From: Diphasiastrum complanatum
Lineage: Eukaryota; Streptophyta; Lycopodiopsida; Lycopodiales; Lycopodiaceae
Direction of reading: 5' to 3'
DNA length: 64,000 bases
NCBI GenBank assembly: GCA_029204225.1
Contig: CM055102.1
Span: 45,256,984 to 45,320,983 of the forward strand
Below, in pieces: positions 37,018-48,100 of this stretch; positions within the stretch are counted from its first letter, which is position 1; every line of letters starts with the position of its first letter. The position numbers and the translations under genes are program-made. The notes under the pieces were generated by a model. That model was not told where the DNA came from. It ran no database searches and saw only the letters and a list, made by a program, of their open reading frames with translations.

Positions 37018-37022
<5 letters not shown>

Positions 37023-38057
37023 TGCTATTTTGCCATACTACTTCCTATACGATTGTTGAACAAGACCACAACTACAACTCCTACAGAGTTATGGTTTTTT
37101 TTTTGGGTAAACTCTGACTAAGAGAGCATCAGCTTCTATGATGACACATATTTAAACACATCAATGTTAATGTTGCAAATATTCGTTATTTTTATAAAAA
37201 TAGGGGTTTTTGGAGAATGCAATAACGTGCACCTCAAGTTTTTTGATATACGGTGAGGATTTATCCTTTTGCTAGGCTTTTCAATCCAACGATGGGCACG
37301 ACGAGGTGCCCTATCACAGCTTGACAAAACTATAAATGAGAAGGGTGGAGCAGCGATAGACTCCACTTCTATCTTTGGCTCTTTTGCTTATTCTCTCCTC
37401 TTTATCTTCAAAGTGCAAATTACTATGAGCAACCAAGTGCATTCATTGCCTATGGAGGAGCACTGGTTCATAAGAAGGTTTTCTAATATTTGGAGCTCAA
37501 ATTTACCTCTTCTCATGTATGTAGTAGAAATTGATATGAACCAATACCTATAACCTTATCAGATCCTAATATGGTAATGCCAAGATTTGGTCTATCGCTA
37601 GAAATTAGACTTGAAGCGATAGAAAATTAGACTTGAATAGGAAGATCGAACTATGATTTTGAAATGTTTCTTATGTTGTTAAGTTGTAGAACTTGTTTCC
37701 TATATGGATAACAACTAACATTTAGCTTTGACACATGTCTTTCTCATTGTGCTAACTTGCACGTTTTGTGTGGTGGGATATGTACCAACTAAATCTTTTG
37801 AAATAAGTCTTGTTTTACGATACTTCTTAGTACTACAAGAACTTGTCAGCTTTGTATTACCTTGTCAGTTTATGAATAAAGGTTTCAAAGGATTTGGTCT
37901 TGATTTGTCAAGAGGAACTATGTGTGATTTTGTTATCTTTCTCTTTGCATCCTTCTGATGTAAATCCAACTATCCTTTGGTTGGAATAGTACCAAACCTT
38001 TACCTTAATTTGATTCATAACCTAATTTAGGTCTGTTTTCATTGGTTTAGTCCTTAG
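37018..38057. other. Upstream of RT-like copy 2, no clear gene
   Basis: Short plus frames at 37269-37553 and 37728-37958 may be remnants of earlier exons of the RT-like gene, but I see no match to copy 1 and no motif. Confidence 0.3.
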
Positions 38058-39200
38058 GAAGAATTCAAGATGCTGCCATATTGAGTTATGGGGAGCCTAT
38101 TTCTCCACCAAGCCTCTTAATTCAAACTCTTATTTGTTGTGTGAAAGAGGCCGTGAATCTATATTTTCTCAAGGCATTTGTGATATTTGTGACCAATCCA
38201 CATATGAGTTTGGTCAAGCCAAAAGTTGCGAATTTGGTCAAGCCAAAAGTGCCAAGTCCTATCTATTAAGTTAAAATCAGCTCGTATTTATTTTAAGCTT
38301 TGGAGCCTACCTTCTGGTAATTTTCTTGCCCCTTTGTATACTGACCTTTGGATTACGATGGCACAAACAATCTAGTCATATGTTCATTATAGTACATCAT
38401 AAGTAAACCTTACAAACTCTTATTTGAGGAGCATTTAAGTAACAAAACATTGTCTTATTTACTCTACATGTACAAAGCTCACACAAAATCTTTTAGATGG
38501 ATCACTAATGCCCATGATTATTGTTTTTCTAGACTTGCTAAGTTCCTAATAAGAGCTCTTGGTATGCTACACCCGTTCCTAATCAAAGGAGTAGGCTTTA
38601 AGGCGAAAACGTACAAGAGTATACCAAATTTGTAAAAATTCTATTATGGCAATGTGATTTATCGATAAACTTCTATTTTAATATGCCTAGGCACATTTAT
38701 ACATGGGTTACAAATATCTCTTAGTGTTGTGAGAATATACCTTTGGAAGAACCAAATGGCCTTGAAATTGTGATGAATAATGATTATTCAACTTCCATAC
38801 ATTCCAAGTTTATTCTACTTAGGTATAAGTGGGTACATGAGTCAAAATTTTTTAAATGGTCATGGTTTGATAAACTTTCATAAATATAAAAATGTGCAGA
38901 TAAGGATATATTATGTCAATGGAATTTCTTTTTGATAGACAACTGCATTGTCAAACGTGGTTATCGAACTTGGCGACAAGTACAAGGCATATCAATAAAA
39001 TTTGCTTGTTCACCATTGCTTGCTTATCATATAAGGTACAAAGTCGATGGTCAAAATTGATTCAAAATAATCCAATGGACAGGGCTAACTGCTTCATTCA
39101 CAAGCTTCTTGATTGCTTCTTTATCAAGCCTTCTCCTTCAATCGGTTGGAAAGGCAAAAGGTAGTTATTTATACCTCACAAATGGCTTCACCAACTATTC
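38058..39200 (+). pseudogene. RT-like gene relic, copy 2
   Basis: After a possible acceptor (TAGTCCTTAG), the plus frames give QDAAILSYGEPISPPS (copy 1 HDAVALGYGEPLPPPN), ESIFSQGICD, EFGQAKSCEF with a 24-bp tandem duplication, and YFKLWSLPSGNFLAP. The RT-like part follows: KAHTKSFRWITNAHDYCFS (38470-38530), then ENIPLEEPNGLEIV (about 38737), which fits the motif after the first catalytic Asp. WRQVQGISIKFACSPLLAY (38962-39020) resembles the Q..GI.MG...SP..A motif of Penelope-like and related non-LTR RTs. The conserved Gly is Lys here, and stops and shifts break the frame. No YxDD was found after it. A dead copy of an intron-containing RT-like family. Confidence 0.65.
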
Positions 39201-40964
39201 CACCAACGATGGAACAAATGTGCATTGCTGTCTCACAACCTTCAGTGCCCAACGACTACCTCTTCTGAAACTATTTTGGTAGCTTTTACACTGATTTTAC
39301 GTATTGGTTGATTGTATATGTTTTTTGGATGCTATTCTTTTTCAGAAGTTTACTCTACCAACAATATAGTCTTCTTGTTTGGATTGCATATTTCATCAAT
39401 CTGAGAGAAGTATGATGAACATTGATTTCCAACTAGATTGCATTTGCCACAGTCTCTCCTGCTTTAGATATGGTTCCGTTTGCATGATGTAAGGAATGTC
39501 TGATCAACAATTGTTTGCCAATAAAGATTTATTTGTTGTCCCATCAATGAGTGTCTCAGCTAGATTCCGACATTGTTTCTTGCCATTTTTCAGCTTGGTT
39601 TTTTATGAATTCATGTAATGAATTGGGCCTTCCATTCAACAAACTAATACCCTGGAGCAATAAGCATTTAATACTAACTTTTTCCAACAAACTAAATCTA
39701 TGTTGATTGGCACTTCTTTGCAACATTGACTTTGTGATGTGACTTTGATAATGATTGAATTTCTCATTAGGGATTAGTATTACATTCAAATGTCTTTTCC
39801 TTGATGAGATATTCCAAATCTCATCATGTCAAGACTGCATGGGTTTCTTTACAAATATCTTGTGAAAGGAAATCTAGATCCAAATATCCTTTAAATTACC
39901 ATGACTAGGATTTGAAATCTCCCTTCAATATTTGAATCTCTTCAAAGCCTGGTTGGTCAGGCAGTTTAAGAAGTAAAAAAATTTACCAAAGAGAATTTTG
40001 ACATGTACTATCCTTCAAAGAATTCTGTGGGTTTTCCTTCCATTCTTGTTTCTGCTTATTGTAACCACTAAGGTCATAAATTCTTAGTTATTTGTTTCCT
40101 AGAAGAGTAGTAAGCACAAACCAACTTGCCATCTTTGTGCTCAAAAGCAGCCTGTGTTTAAGGATAGCATAGAATTTGCTAATGCTACTAATATCTTCAT
40201 CACTTTTGTTAAATCTTACTGCACCAAGCCTGGTAGGTTCTAGAAACCTTGCGATCTACCATAACTGAGTAACCCAAGTGTTAGGCATAAATGCCACATT
40301 CATCCAAATTCCTTGAAACAAACAAGCTTTTGAAATATCAGGTCTAAGGTTAGCATGGTTGAAAAACAGCGATGAGCTCATCAATCCAGAATCTAGTATC
40401 AACAAGGGATCAATTGATGAGAAGACTGGAGAACATAAGTCCAGTTGCAACTGTAATCAAGTGTCTGCATTGACGTTAGGTTTCATAGTCCTGAGGTTAT
40501 TTGAACAAGTGTAGCATCATTGCAGATAACAAAGGCACAAAATGCTGTTTGCAAAAAATTTCTCTTTTACAATGGCTTGCAATAGTGACACAGGAGATAA
40601 GGTTGCTGTGTAATAAGATCATTACCTTAAACAATCTCAAGGAGACAGAAAGCAGCTGATTTGCAGCTAGCCTTTTCTGCAAGTATTGGCACATATTGTC
40701 ACTACCGTTTGAATGCCAGAATGGGCAGATGCATAGAACTTGTCAGAATGGCGCTCAATCCTTTTCTGTTGATAGGCGTATAGAGAATTGACCAAGTAAT
40801 CCTTAGTACACCAAAGTTCTGAACTGGTTAGACGCATGAATTATTTCTTGAGAAATGCCCTTTTCGTACATTGAATGTCCTGCATTTGATACTGTCCTAA
40901 CAACTTTCAGTCATACAACCAAAAAGGTGACAAACATCCTGAATATTGCCAAGCAGAAACCAAC

Positions 40965-40968
<4 letters not shown>
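39201..40968. other. No recognised gene
   Basis: Minus-strand frames at 39556-39789 and 40256-40450 are protein-like in composition but carry no motif I know. No repeat boundary was seen. Confidence 0.35.

Positions 40969-41018
<50 letters not shown>
40969..41018. repeat. (GA)25 microsatellite
   Basis: A perfect GA run of 50 bp. Confidence 0.98.
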
Positions 41019-41022
<4 letters not shown>

Positions 41023-41045
41023 GCACATTCTGGTTGTAGTACCAG

Positions 41046-41111
41046 TGTTGCAGCGAATTGCGTTCCGCTGCAACAGCGATCCGGAACGAGCGTTCCGGAT
41101 CGCTTTTTTTT
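41046..41111. other. Two back-to-back hairpins followed by a T run
   Basis: Hairpin 1 has arms TGTTGCAGCG (41046-41055) and CGCTGCAACA (41066-41075). Hairpin 2 has 13-bp arms AGCGATCCGGAAC (41075-41087) and GTTCCGGATCGCT (41092-41104) with a GAGC loop. Eight T follow (41104-41111). Both stems are perfect and GC-rich in an AT-rich setting. Role unknown; a transposon end is possible. Confidence 0.8.
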
Positions 41112-42049
41112 AATTTTTCTGCATAAAGGTTAAAAAAAATACCACAGGGGAGGCCGTAAGTGAATAGAAGATGGGTAAGTGCTTGGGTAAGAAAAGTCAT
41201 GTCTCCATGAAGTGTCCTCTTCCAAACCAACAGAAGCAAATTAACACAGAAGGACAGAAATAGGCTTGCTCCAGATCGCGATCACCTAAATAAAGCTGTA
41301 AACTCCTACCTGTATTTCTGATACCTATGAACCTGGCGTTTTCCTGCTGTAGCATTTGTCTGCAGTACTGAAAAAGGCTGTAGAAAGCTGAAGCATTTTT
41401 GGAAATCGTTTTTGGTCAAGCAAGCAGAAAGTGAAGCAGTATCTTCTCAGCTTTTGTACTTGAAGTTCAAAATCTATTATTTTATCATAGACTATCTGGT
41501 CATATAATCTAGTGTCGAGCTGTTCAATTTGGTCCTGCCTGAAGCGTCTCATTGGCATTATCTTAGAAGATCCATATTCTGAAGAATATGTGTCAAGGCA
41601 AGGCATCCTTGTCTTGAATTCTGATGAACACCTTCTGCAATCTTCCCCTTAAGCATCCATTAGGTTGTTTTCTAATAAAAAAAATTTAATGTTTCTTACA
41701 GATTTTAGGAAATATATAATGCATAAAGAACAACATTCCATACGAGCCTGTTGTGTATGCTAAGCAACTATGGGGGATTCTATCTCCTAATTAAAACTTT
41801 CATAACTTGACGCTCATTTGATAATGATCATGGTAAGTCTTTCCAATTTCTGTCAAGCTCAGTTTTAACATCCAAGGATATTCAATTCAGCTTGAATTCT
41901 AGTTGGACCTATCATCAGTCATGATGTGATTTTGAGATTCCTTGGCGTCTCAAGGTTTGCTCTATCTTAACTATGCCACTAACACCTCAATGAAAGCATA
42001 TCTTCTTAACCATATTCAAGTGAATGCAATCAAACAGGGCATAAGTTCT

Positions 42050-44270
42050 TACCATCGAAAGACAACCACAGACTGGATCTTATTCCTAGAAGTTCTGCTC
42101 CCTATCATCACATATTTTATGAGTCAAGCTCAGGAGGTAATATTCGAGCATGTGCAAAAGTTATTGGGAAAATAACTTATTAGACCTAGTAGCTTACCTA
42201 TTTTTTTCACCGTACATTTAGTGAGGGATGGTTATTTTAGGATGTGTGTAGATTATAGGGCTCTAAATAAAAGATCACTACGAAGAGTCACTTTCCTATT
42301 CAACGTGTAGATGGCATTTGATATATAATGGGATTGGGTTGAAAAGTTGATCATAGAAGTTTTAACCATAATCTTGATGACATTCTTATCTTTATTAGAA
42401 ACGCATAAATTTTTTCTAAAGGTTGTTTATGTAGTTCTTGCACAACATTCTCTATATGTTAACAACAAGAGAAAGTGAGCTTCTCCTACTGGAAATCTCT
42501 ACTTTGGGCCATAATATCAAGCGAAAGTTTATGATTGGATCCTGGTAAGGTACAGCAACTGCAGACTAGCCATTTCTGAAAGATGCACATGTTTATATTA
42601 CGGTCAATCCAATAAACACTTTTACTCACCTGGCAGCTCCATTGCAAGATCTTACCAAAAAAGGCAGCATTGTTAATAGAACATCTCTAGAGGAGAAATC
42701 AGACAGCCTACTTTCCTACTCTCCTCTAACTTTCAGTTTCAGCATAGTTCAGGAAAACATAGTTTGTAGCTGACGCACTTTCTAGAGGACCTTATGATAA
42801 ATCACATATCCATGGTCCATTACGAAGAACTGACTAGCAATAAACTGAAATATTAAAAAAGCAGTGAATACTTGTGCATAACCTCTATGTGTGTAAAGAT
42901 TTAAGGCAAAGAACTTCTAAAAGAGTGCCATAATCCGCCATTCTCCAGGCACCAACGAACAGCAACTATTTTTTAAGCACATTATATGTATTCTTATTGC
43001 CAAAAACGAAAAAGGGTACACAAAGATATGTTATTATTATATTTTGTAGAAGGTAAAGTAGGATTGGGGAAGGTCTAAGAATTAATCCATTCACCTTCCA
43101 GAAGCTCATAGTTTCCCGCCTTTTCAGAATTGAAAAATTGGCTTTGCAGGCGGTTCAAAATCAGGCTTGCCTAGAAAAAATCAGAGAATTTGATCTAGTA
43201 ATTACAGTCAATTTCAATCATTTAGAATGAGATAGAATGTGATTCTGAATGATTTAGGACCGATCTCTTACAAATTGGCCTAAACCATAAATCTCATTCG
43301 AATTAGGTAAATGGTTTCAAATCGGATTTGTGGGTAGAATCTCAATGAATCGGAATATCGGGAAGCTATGGTTCCTTGACAACATATGGCAACTTTATCG
43401 CATGCATACCTAAGTCAAATCAAGGGCATCACATGATACAAATGGTTGTAGATCATTTTAGCGAACAAGGCCATTTTCATAGCCTGTAGAAAATGACTAA
43501 AGGCACAGTTGTTCATCAAGCATTATTTGCTTTGTCTGGGTTACTGAAGTCCATTGTTGTACACATGGATACTAATATCAAGAGTAATTTGGGGAACACT
43601 GCTTCACAGCTTGGGCATGGTGCTAAGTTTTCTCTTCTTCTTTCCATCCTTAAACTGATGGTCAATCAGAAGTTATTATTAGCACATTCTCGTTCTTCTA
43701 AAATCTTTTAATTTCAAGAGAAGATATATTGTTGCTGACAGTGGAATTTGTCTACAATAATACAATTGTTTCTTGTGCTGGTGAGAATCTATTTGAAGTG
43801 GTCATTCATAAAGCTTTACCTCCTCCCTTGATCAGTCTAAGGTACAATTCTGTTACAGATCAATTCTGTGAAAACAACCTATACCAAGCACAGAATGTGA
43901 TTGTCAAAGCATGTGGAAAGAAATGAACGGTAGCAAATAAGAGAAAGAAGTTGTCTGACTTGAAGAAGACTGAATTTTATTCAAGTTAGATAAGGAGGGG
44001 CTGAAGACAGTAAGGGACAAAGGAAAATAGACGACTTATCTCTTAAATGATATGATCCTTTCAAGGTGATTAAGTGATCAGCAACGTTGTTTATCTTTTA
44101 TGATTAGCTCATTAAAAAATGCACAACACATTTCATGTAGTTTTCTCACGAAGTGAACTGAATCCTTGTGATGATCCATTGCCTAATGTATATAGCAGTT
44201 TTTCCTGATCAATAGCTCCTCTGGTGCCATTTTTCTTGTTAGTAATTCCTCTATCACGAATTTCTCGTTT
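42050..44270 (+). pseudogene. Ty3/gypsy pol relic
   Basis: Plus-strand blocks in the right order: LIRPSSLP (about 42180) and DGYFRMCVDYRALNK (about 42228-42272) from the RT fingers; LDDILIF (about 42373) from the catalytic site; FTHLAAPLQDLTKKGS (about 42617-42664) from the RT/RNase H border. From 43445, MVVDHFSEQGHFHSL, KSIVVHMDTNIKSN and TDGQSEVI (about 43660) come from the integrase core, with VEFVYNN (43739), and YDPFKVIK (about 44050) comes from the C-terminal domain. Most of RNase H is missing. Multiple stops. The first catalytic integrase Asp region is weak. Confidence 0.8.
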
Positions 44271-46249
44271 GCAATTGAATGAAAGGGATTCAAACACTAA
44301 TGCTTAGGAGGATGGCTTCAGCACAGGAACACATAGATATCAACAGAAAAGCAGGAAGAGACTCCAAGAAATTACCAACTCGAAGTTCAGCTTCAGGCCA
44401 CAAGCGATGAAGCTCGAAAGCATTCTGCAACATGATTAGAAAAGTAGGTCCTTAGTAGTAGCTCTATAGATCTAGTAAACGATTCAAGGCATAGTAGCAG
44501 ATTCATATTATTGACCAGTTGCCAGCCAGCACATATGTCTACCAGGTTGATTCACTTACAGTCAACGGGCAGACAAAGTCATAGCGGCCATGAATTATAA
44601 TGGAGGGTATGTGTCGAATTTTGGAAATGTCTGCTAACAATTGGTTTTTGTCAAAAAACCCACAATTTATCTGCAGGTTGCAGGATGAACCAGTCAGAGT
44701 GCAAGTGATAACGATACCAGTAAGCTCAAACGAGGGTGTGTAAGATGTTCAGATCCCAAGACACCACAAAGAGATAATCGTTCCTCAAGGGACTCACAAA
44801 GTAATGACATTCCAAGCGTGCTTGCACAACTTGAGCAGGCATTTTATTGTTCATGTATGCTCCTTTTGGGGTCTCGAGTCCTTTTGTAGGGGCTGAAATT
44901 GGCGCTTTATGCTCCCCTGAAGTCGTTGAAGATTGGTATGCCTGAAGGCCAGAACAGAAACCACCATGAAATACAACGTTTGCTCTGAATAAACTGGTAA
45001 ATGGTACCGTTATTTTCTATTTAGGTTCCCGCCTTCCAGATCGGTATTCTGTGGTATCTTTTGATTAAAATGTAAGATCAGGAGAGTGCAGAAACAACGG
45101 CAGCCTTGGACATCTTTCTGTATTGCTTACATTTCTAGCCACAAAAAATTGATTGAGAATTTGGCATTTCCCTATCTAATTGAAGTGCAAATCAAAAGAA
45201 AAAAATACACTAGGAGATTTCCAGAGTAGGTTCAACTTTATACCATTATTCATGCTAAAGTGATCATATTTCAGTATCTGGACACTCCAATGTAGTGAAA
45301 TCACAAAGACTGTCTGATAATCTTTCAGAGTAGCCATAAAAGGCATTTTTGATCCTGTTCTTTAGAGAAGTGTCATTGGGAAACTAAGAAAAGGCTTCAT
45401 GGTTCTTATCTGTTGATTGGGCCTTCCATAATCCCAACTTCCATCTCATTCGTTGCATGTTTTGTACACTGCATATTTACGCATAAGCAGTGTCTTTTTG
45501 TGAGCAAGAAGAGACTTCGAGCACTTTGGGATCTATTGTTTAGTCATTCTGGTCCCTTTACAAAGTAGTAGCATCACACACTGAACCCATCCATTAATTT
45601 TTTCAATTATGTTCACAATATTTTGAGCCCTGATTATCATATGGGCCTCTTACAGGTTATAGAATGTACAGACAGATGATTGAATTTATTGGATCCCACC
45701 AACCAACCAAACTGACTCTGAAATGTTCCACAGGCCACCTCATTCCACCCAGCAATAATAAGATAATTCTGCAGACTACAATTGAGGGATTAGCCGCCGA
45801 ACAAGAACGGTGTCTCTCCTACAGCCCGATGACTAACCCAAGTGTCATAGAATTAGAAGGGACAATGGGTAAATGGGAAGGGCCTGTTGTTTAGAAGACT
45901 GCTGGCTAGCAACTTCATTCATGGTTATTATCAAAGTCTTTATACTCTTGATAGCTCTCATGCAAGGCTCTAACAGTGTTAAGCAGACTGCATGAAGAGC
46001 ATCAAGCAAAGCAGGTAAAGAAATAAAGCACAGATAGGAAAAGGCTTCTATAGATGTGTCTCAACCTTCGCATGCCATGCATGAACAATCAGAGCGTGAT
46101 GATTATTTCATTCCTGGGGATATTTGGGCCACTAAAGAGCAACATTATGAACTAGTAGAGCAAGCGACACGTGGAGGGAGTACAGTGGTAGAGCGAAGGT
46201 GGAAAGAAAGAACAAATGACCAGATTAAGAAGCGGTAGTAACGGTCAAC
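44271..46249. other. No recognised gene
   Basis: Small frames (for example 45664-45894 plus) lack known motifs. No repeat structure stands out by eye. Confidence 0.35.
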
Positions 46250-46580
46250 TCAGAAATGTATGGAGCAAATGCCGGTGACCCCATGAGGTAGTCAACTACG
46301 TTATGGCCCCCCAAGTAATATCTCTTGAAGTGGACCATCTTGTCAGGCCAATGTAGATAACCGACTCGTGTGACTTCCCCAAGTGTAGCAGGTGCTCACC
46401 ATTAGCCGTGACCGATCCATCCATATTAGCTAAAATCCTGTGAATACACAACTCTCTACTATCCAAAGCATGTATCTGTAGAGGATCTATTTCCACAAAT
46501 CTGCCTTGTACCATGTTGTCCGGGCATTACAAGTAAGACATGTCCACACTTAGATTTGTCGAAAGATCAGCATACGTCGG
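46250..46580 (-). pseudogene. Protein-like relic, unknown
   Basis: A minus frame (46514-46296) reads GRFVEIDPLQIHALDSRELC and HLLHLGKSHESVIYI. A second frame continues it with DKMVHFKRYYLGGHNVVDYL and MGSPAFAPYISELT down to about 46250. The smooth hand-over between frames suggests one real protein broken by a shift near 46330. Family not recognised. Confidence 0.3.
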
Positions 46581-47422
46581 ATGAGGCCCTAGCACTAACA
46601 ACAAAAGAATGTCTTTGGAGGAAAATAGCATGCGCCGATAAATAAATCACATTCCAACCGAACATGTCGTCCATTGTGTTCATCCAAAAATAGCATGGGT
46701 CCCACGATTGTGAAATGGTTGCTGAAGATAATCTCTGTATAAACAAGCTACTCCACTTGACCCTCTACCCTTTGTTGACCATGCATCCTCCCTGTATACT
46801 GTTGCCCATGTAAAACCACATTTGTAGGTAGACCTTGCTTAGGGCTCTGATCTGTTTTCGCAAAAGAAAAGATATCCCCACTCTCAATTAAGTCCTGCAA
46901 GTTGCCTATCGTGGAGGATGAATGGATACTGTTAGAATTCCAAAACTGTCTTCGCTAAAGAAAAGTCTAACTAAACAGGATCAAAGACTGAGTAAACATC
47001 ATACCAATCTTTAAATGCAAAAAATGGAAATGATTAAATCTGGATTTGTATCAGATAAGTACACTTCATCATCATTTAACATGTACACAACAAGCATTAA
47101 ATGATACACCATAAAAATGTACTAGATTATCATTCTCTATTATGATTTGTAGACACGAGCAATTAGCATTCTATTATTGGTAAACAAAAGTACAATGAGG
47201 CAGCAACTTGGCCTACGCCCTATTCAAGCAAATGTACAATTGTATATACTGATTGACTAACAAAATCTATGCAACGGAGAAGGCTCTAACTTAATGTAGA
47301 TCTTACTATCTTTAGGAAAAATTAATAGGGGCCAAAAGCTTTTATTTGGCCTATAAAAAAATGGTTATATTTTCATTTAAAATTTAAATTTGAGCCTTGT
47401 CATATCATCATTAATATGGGTT
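46581..47422. other. No recognised gene
   Basis: Nothing coding or repetitive was recognised. Confidence 0.35.
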
Positions 47423-47558
47423 GAGGAAGTAGAGTTAGAGGAGGGTTCGTAGGTGGGTTAGAATTTGGAGATATAATATACTCCACATTTGAGGAAGTAG
47501 AGTTAGAGGAGGGTTCGTGGATGGGTTAGAATTTGGAGATATAATTTACTCCATTAGA
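47423..47558. repeat. Tandem repeat of 68 bp, two copies
   Basis: GAGGAAGTAGAGTTAGAGGA..GGGTTAGAATTTGGAGATAT occurs at 47423 and 47491 with only a few differences, so it is a recent duplication. Confidence 0.9.
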
Positions 47559-47734
47559 TGTGCTATGTCATATGGACCATTCCATCTGAATTGTCACTCT
47601 CTTATTGGTACACATGTCATCATTTAACAGAAGCCTTGTCACTATACTGCTGATTTTTTTGATCTGACTTTACTTGTAGACTAATAGGAGTTACGTTTGC
47701 TTGACGTTTTCATTCTTCCGTTTATTCCTCTTTG

Positions 47735-48100
47735 AGTTATGAATGTAGCCACGGCTGATCTAGATTTAGTCTATGAAAGCATCACATAAGCAAGACTTAA
47801 CCCTAGAAAGCAGGAGAGAGAAAGCTTAAAGAGACTAAAGAAGGAGATCATATCATAAGCCAAGTAACAAATGACACAAAATCCCTACTTATAGCCAAGA
47901 GGAAGCCCTAAAAGGAAGCTTCCAGTGGCTAGGGCCAAACTGAGAGGGAAAATAGTGCGCCCTCCAAGAAGGCCCCCACTCTCAGTAATATGACCAAATA
48001 ACCACTATAGTGAATCATAGGGCCCAAGGCCAATAATATGGTCTAAATGTCAATAATAGGGCCCAAGGCCAACCATATAGTCTAAATGTCAAATAATGAA
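47735..48100 (-). repeat. 3' LTR with tandem GGGCCCAAGGCC units
   Basis: It shares AGTTATGAA.GTAGCCACGGC and the following sequence to CATAGGGC with 53002-53290. At 48022, 48059 and 48109 the block GGGCCCAAGGCC (third copy GGGCCCAAAGCC) recurs with about 37 bp of AT-rich sequence between. The pol stop (48089-48091) lies inside this array, so the LTR start is uncertain. Confidence 0.8.

Noticed and set aside
41075-41111. Intrinsic transcription terminator
   Set aside because: Hairpin plus T run has the right shape, but rho-independent termination is a bacterial mechanism and the context is plant nuclear DNA.
40855-41239. ORFs on both strands across 40.9-41.2 kb
   Set aside because: They owe their length to the (GA)25 array and carry no motif.
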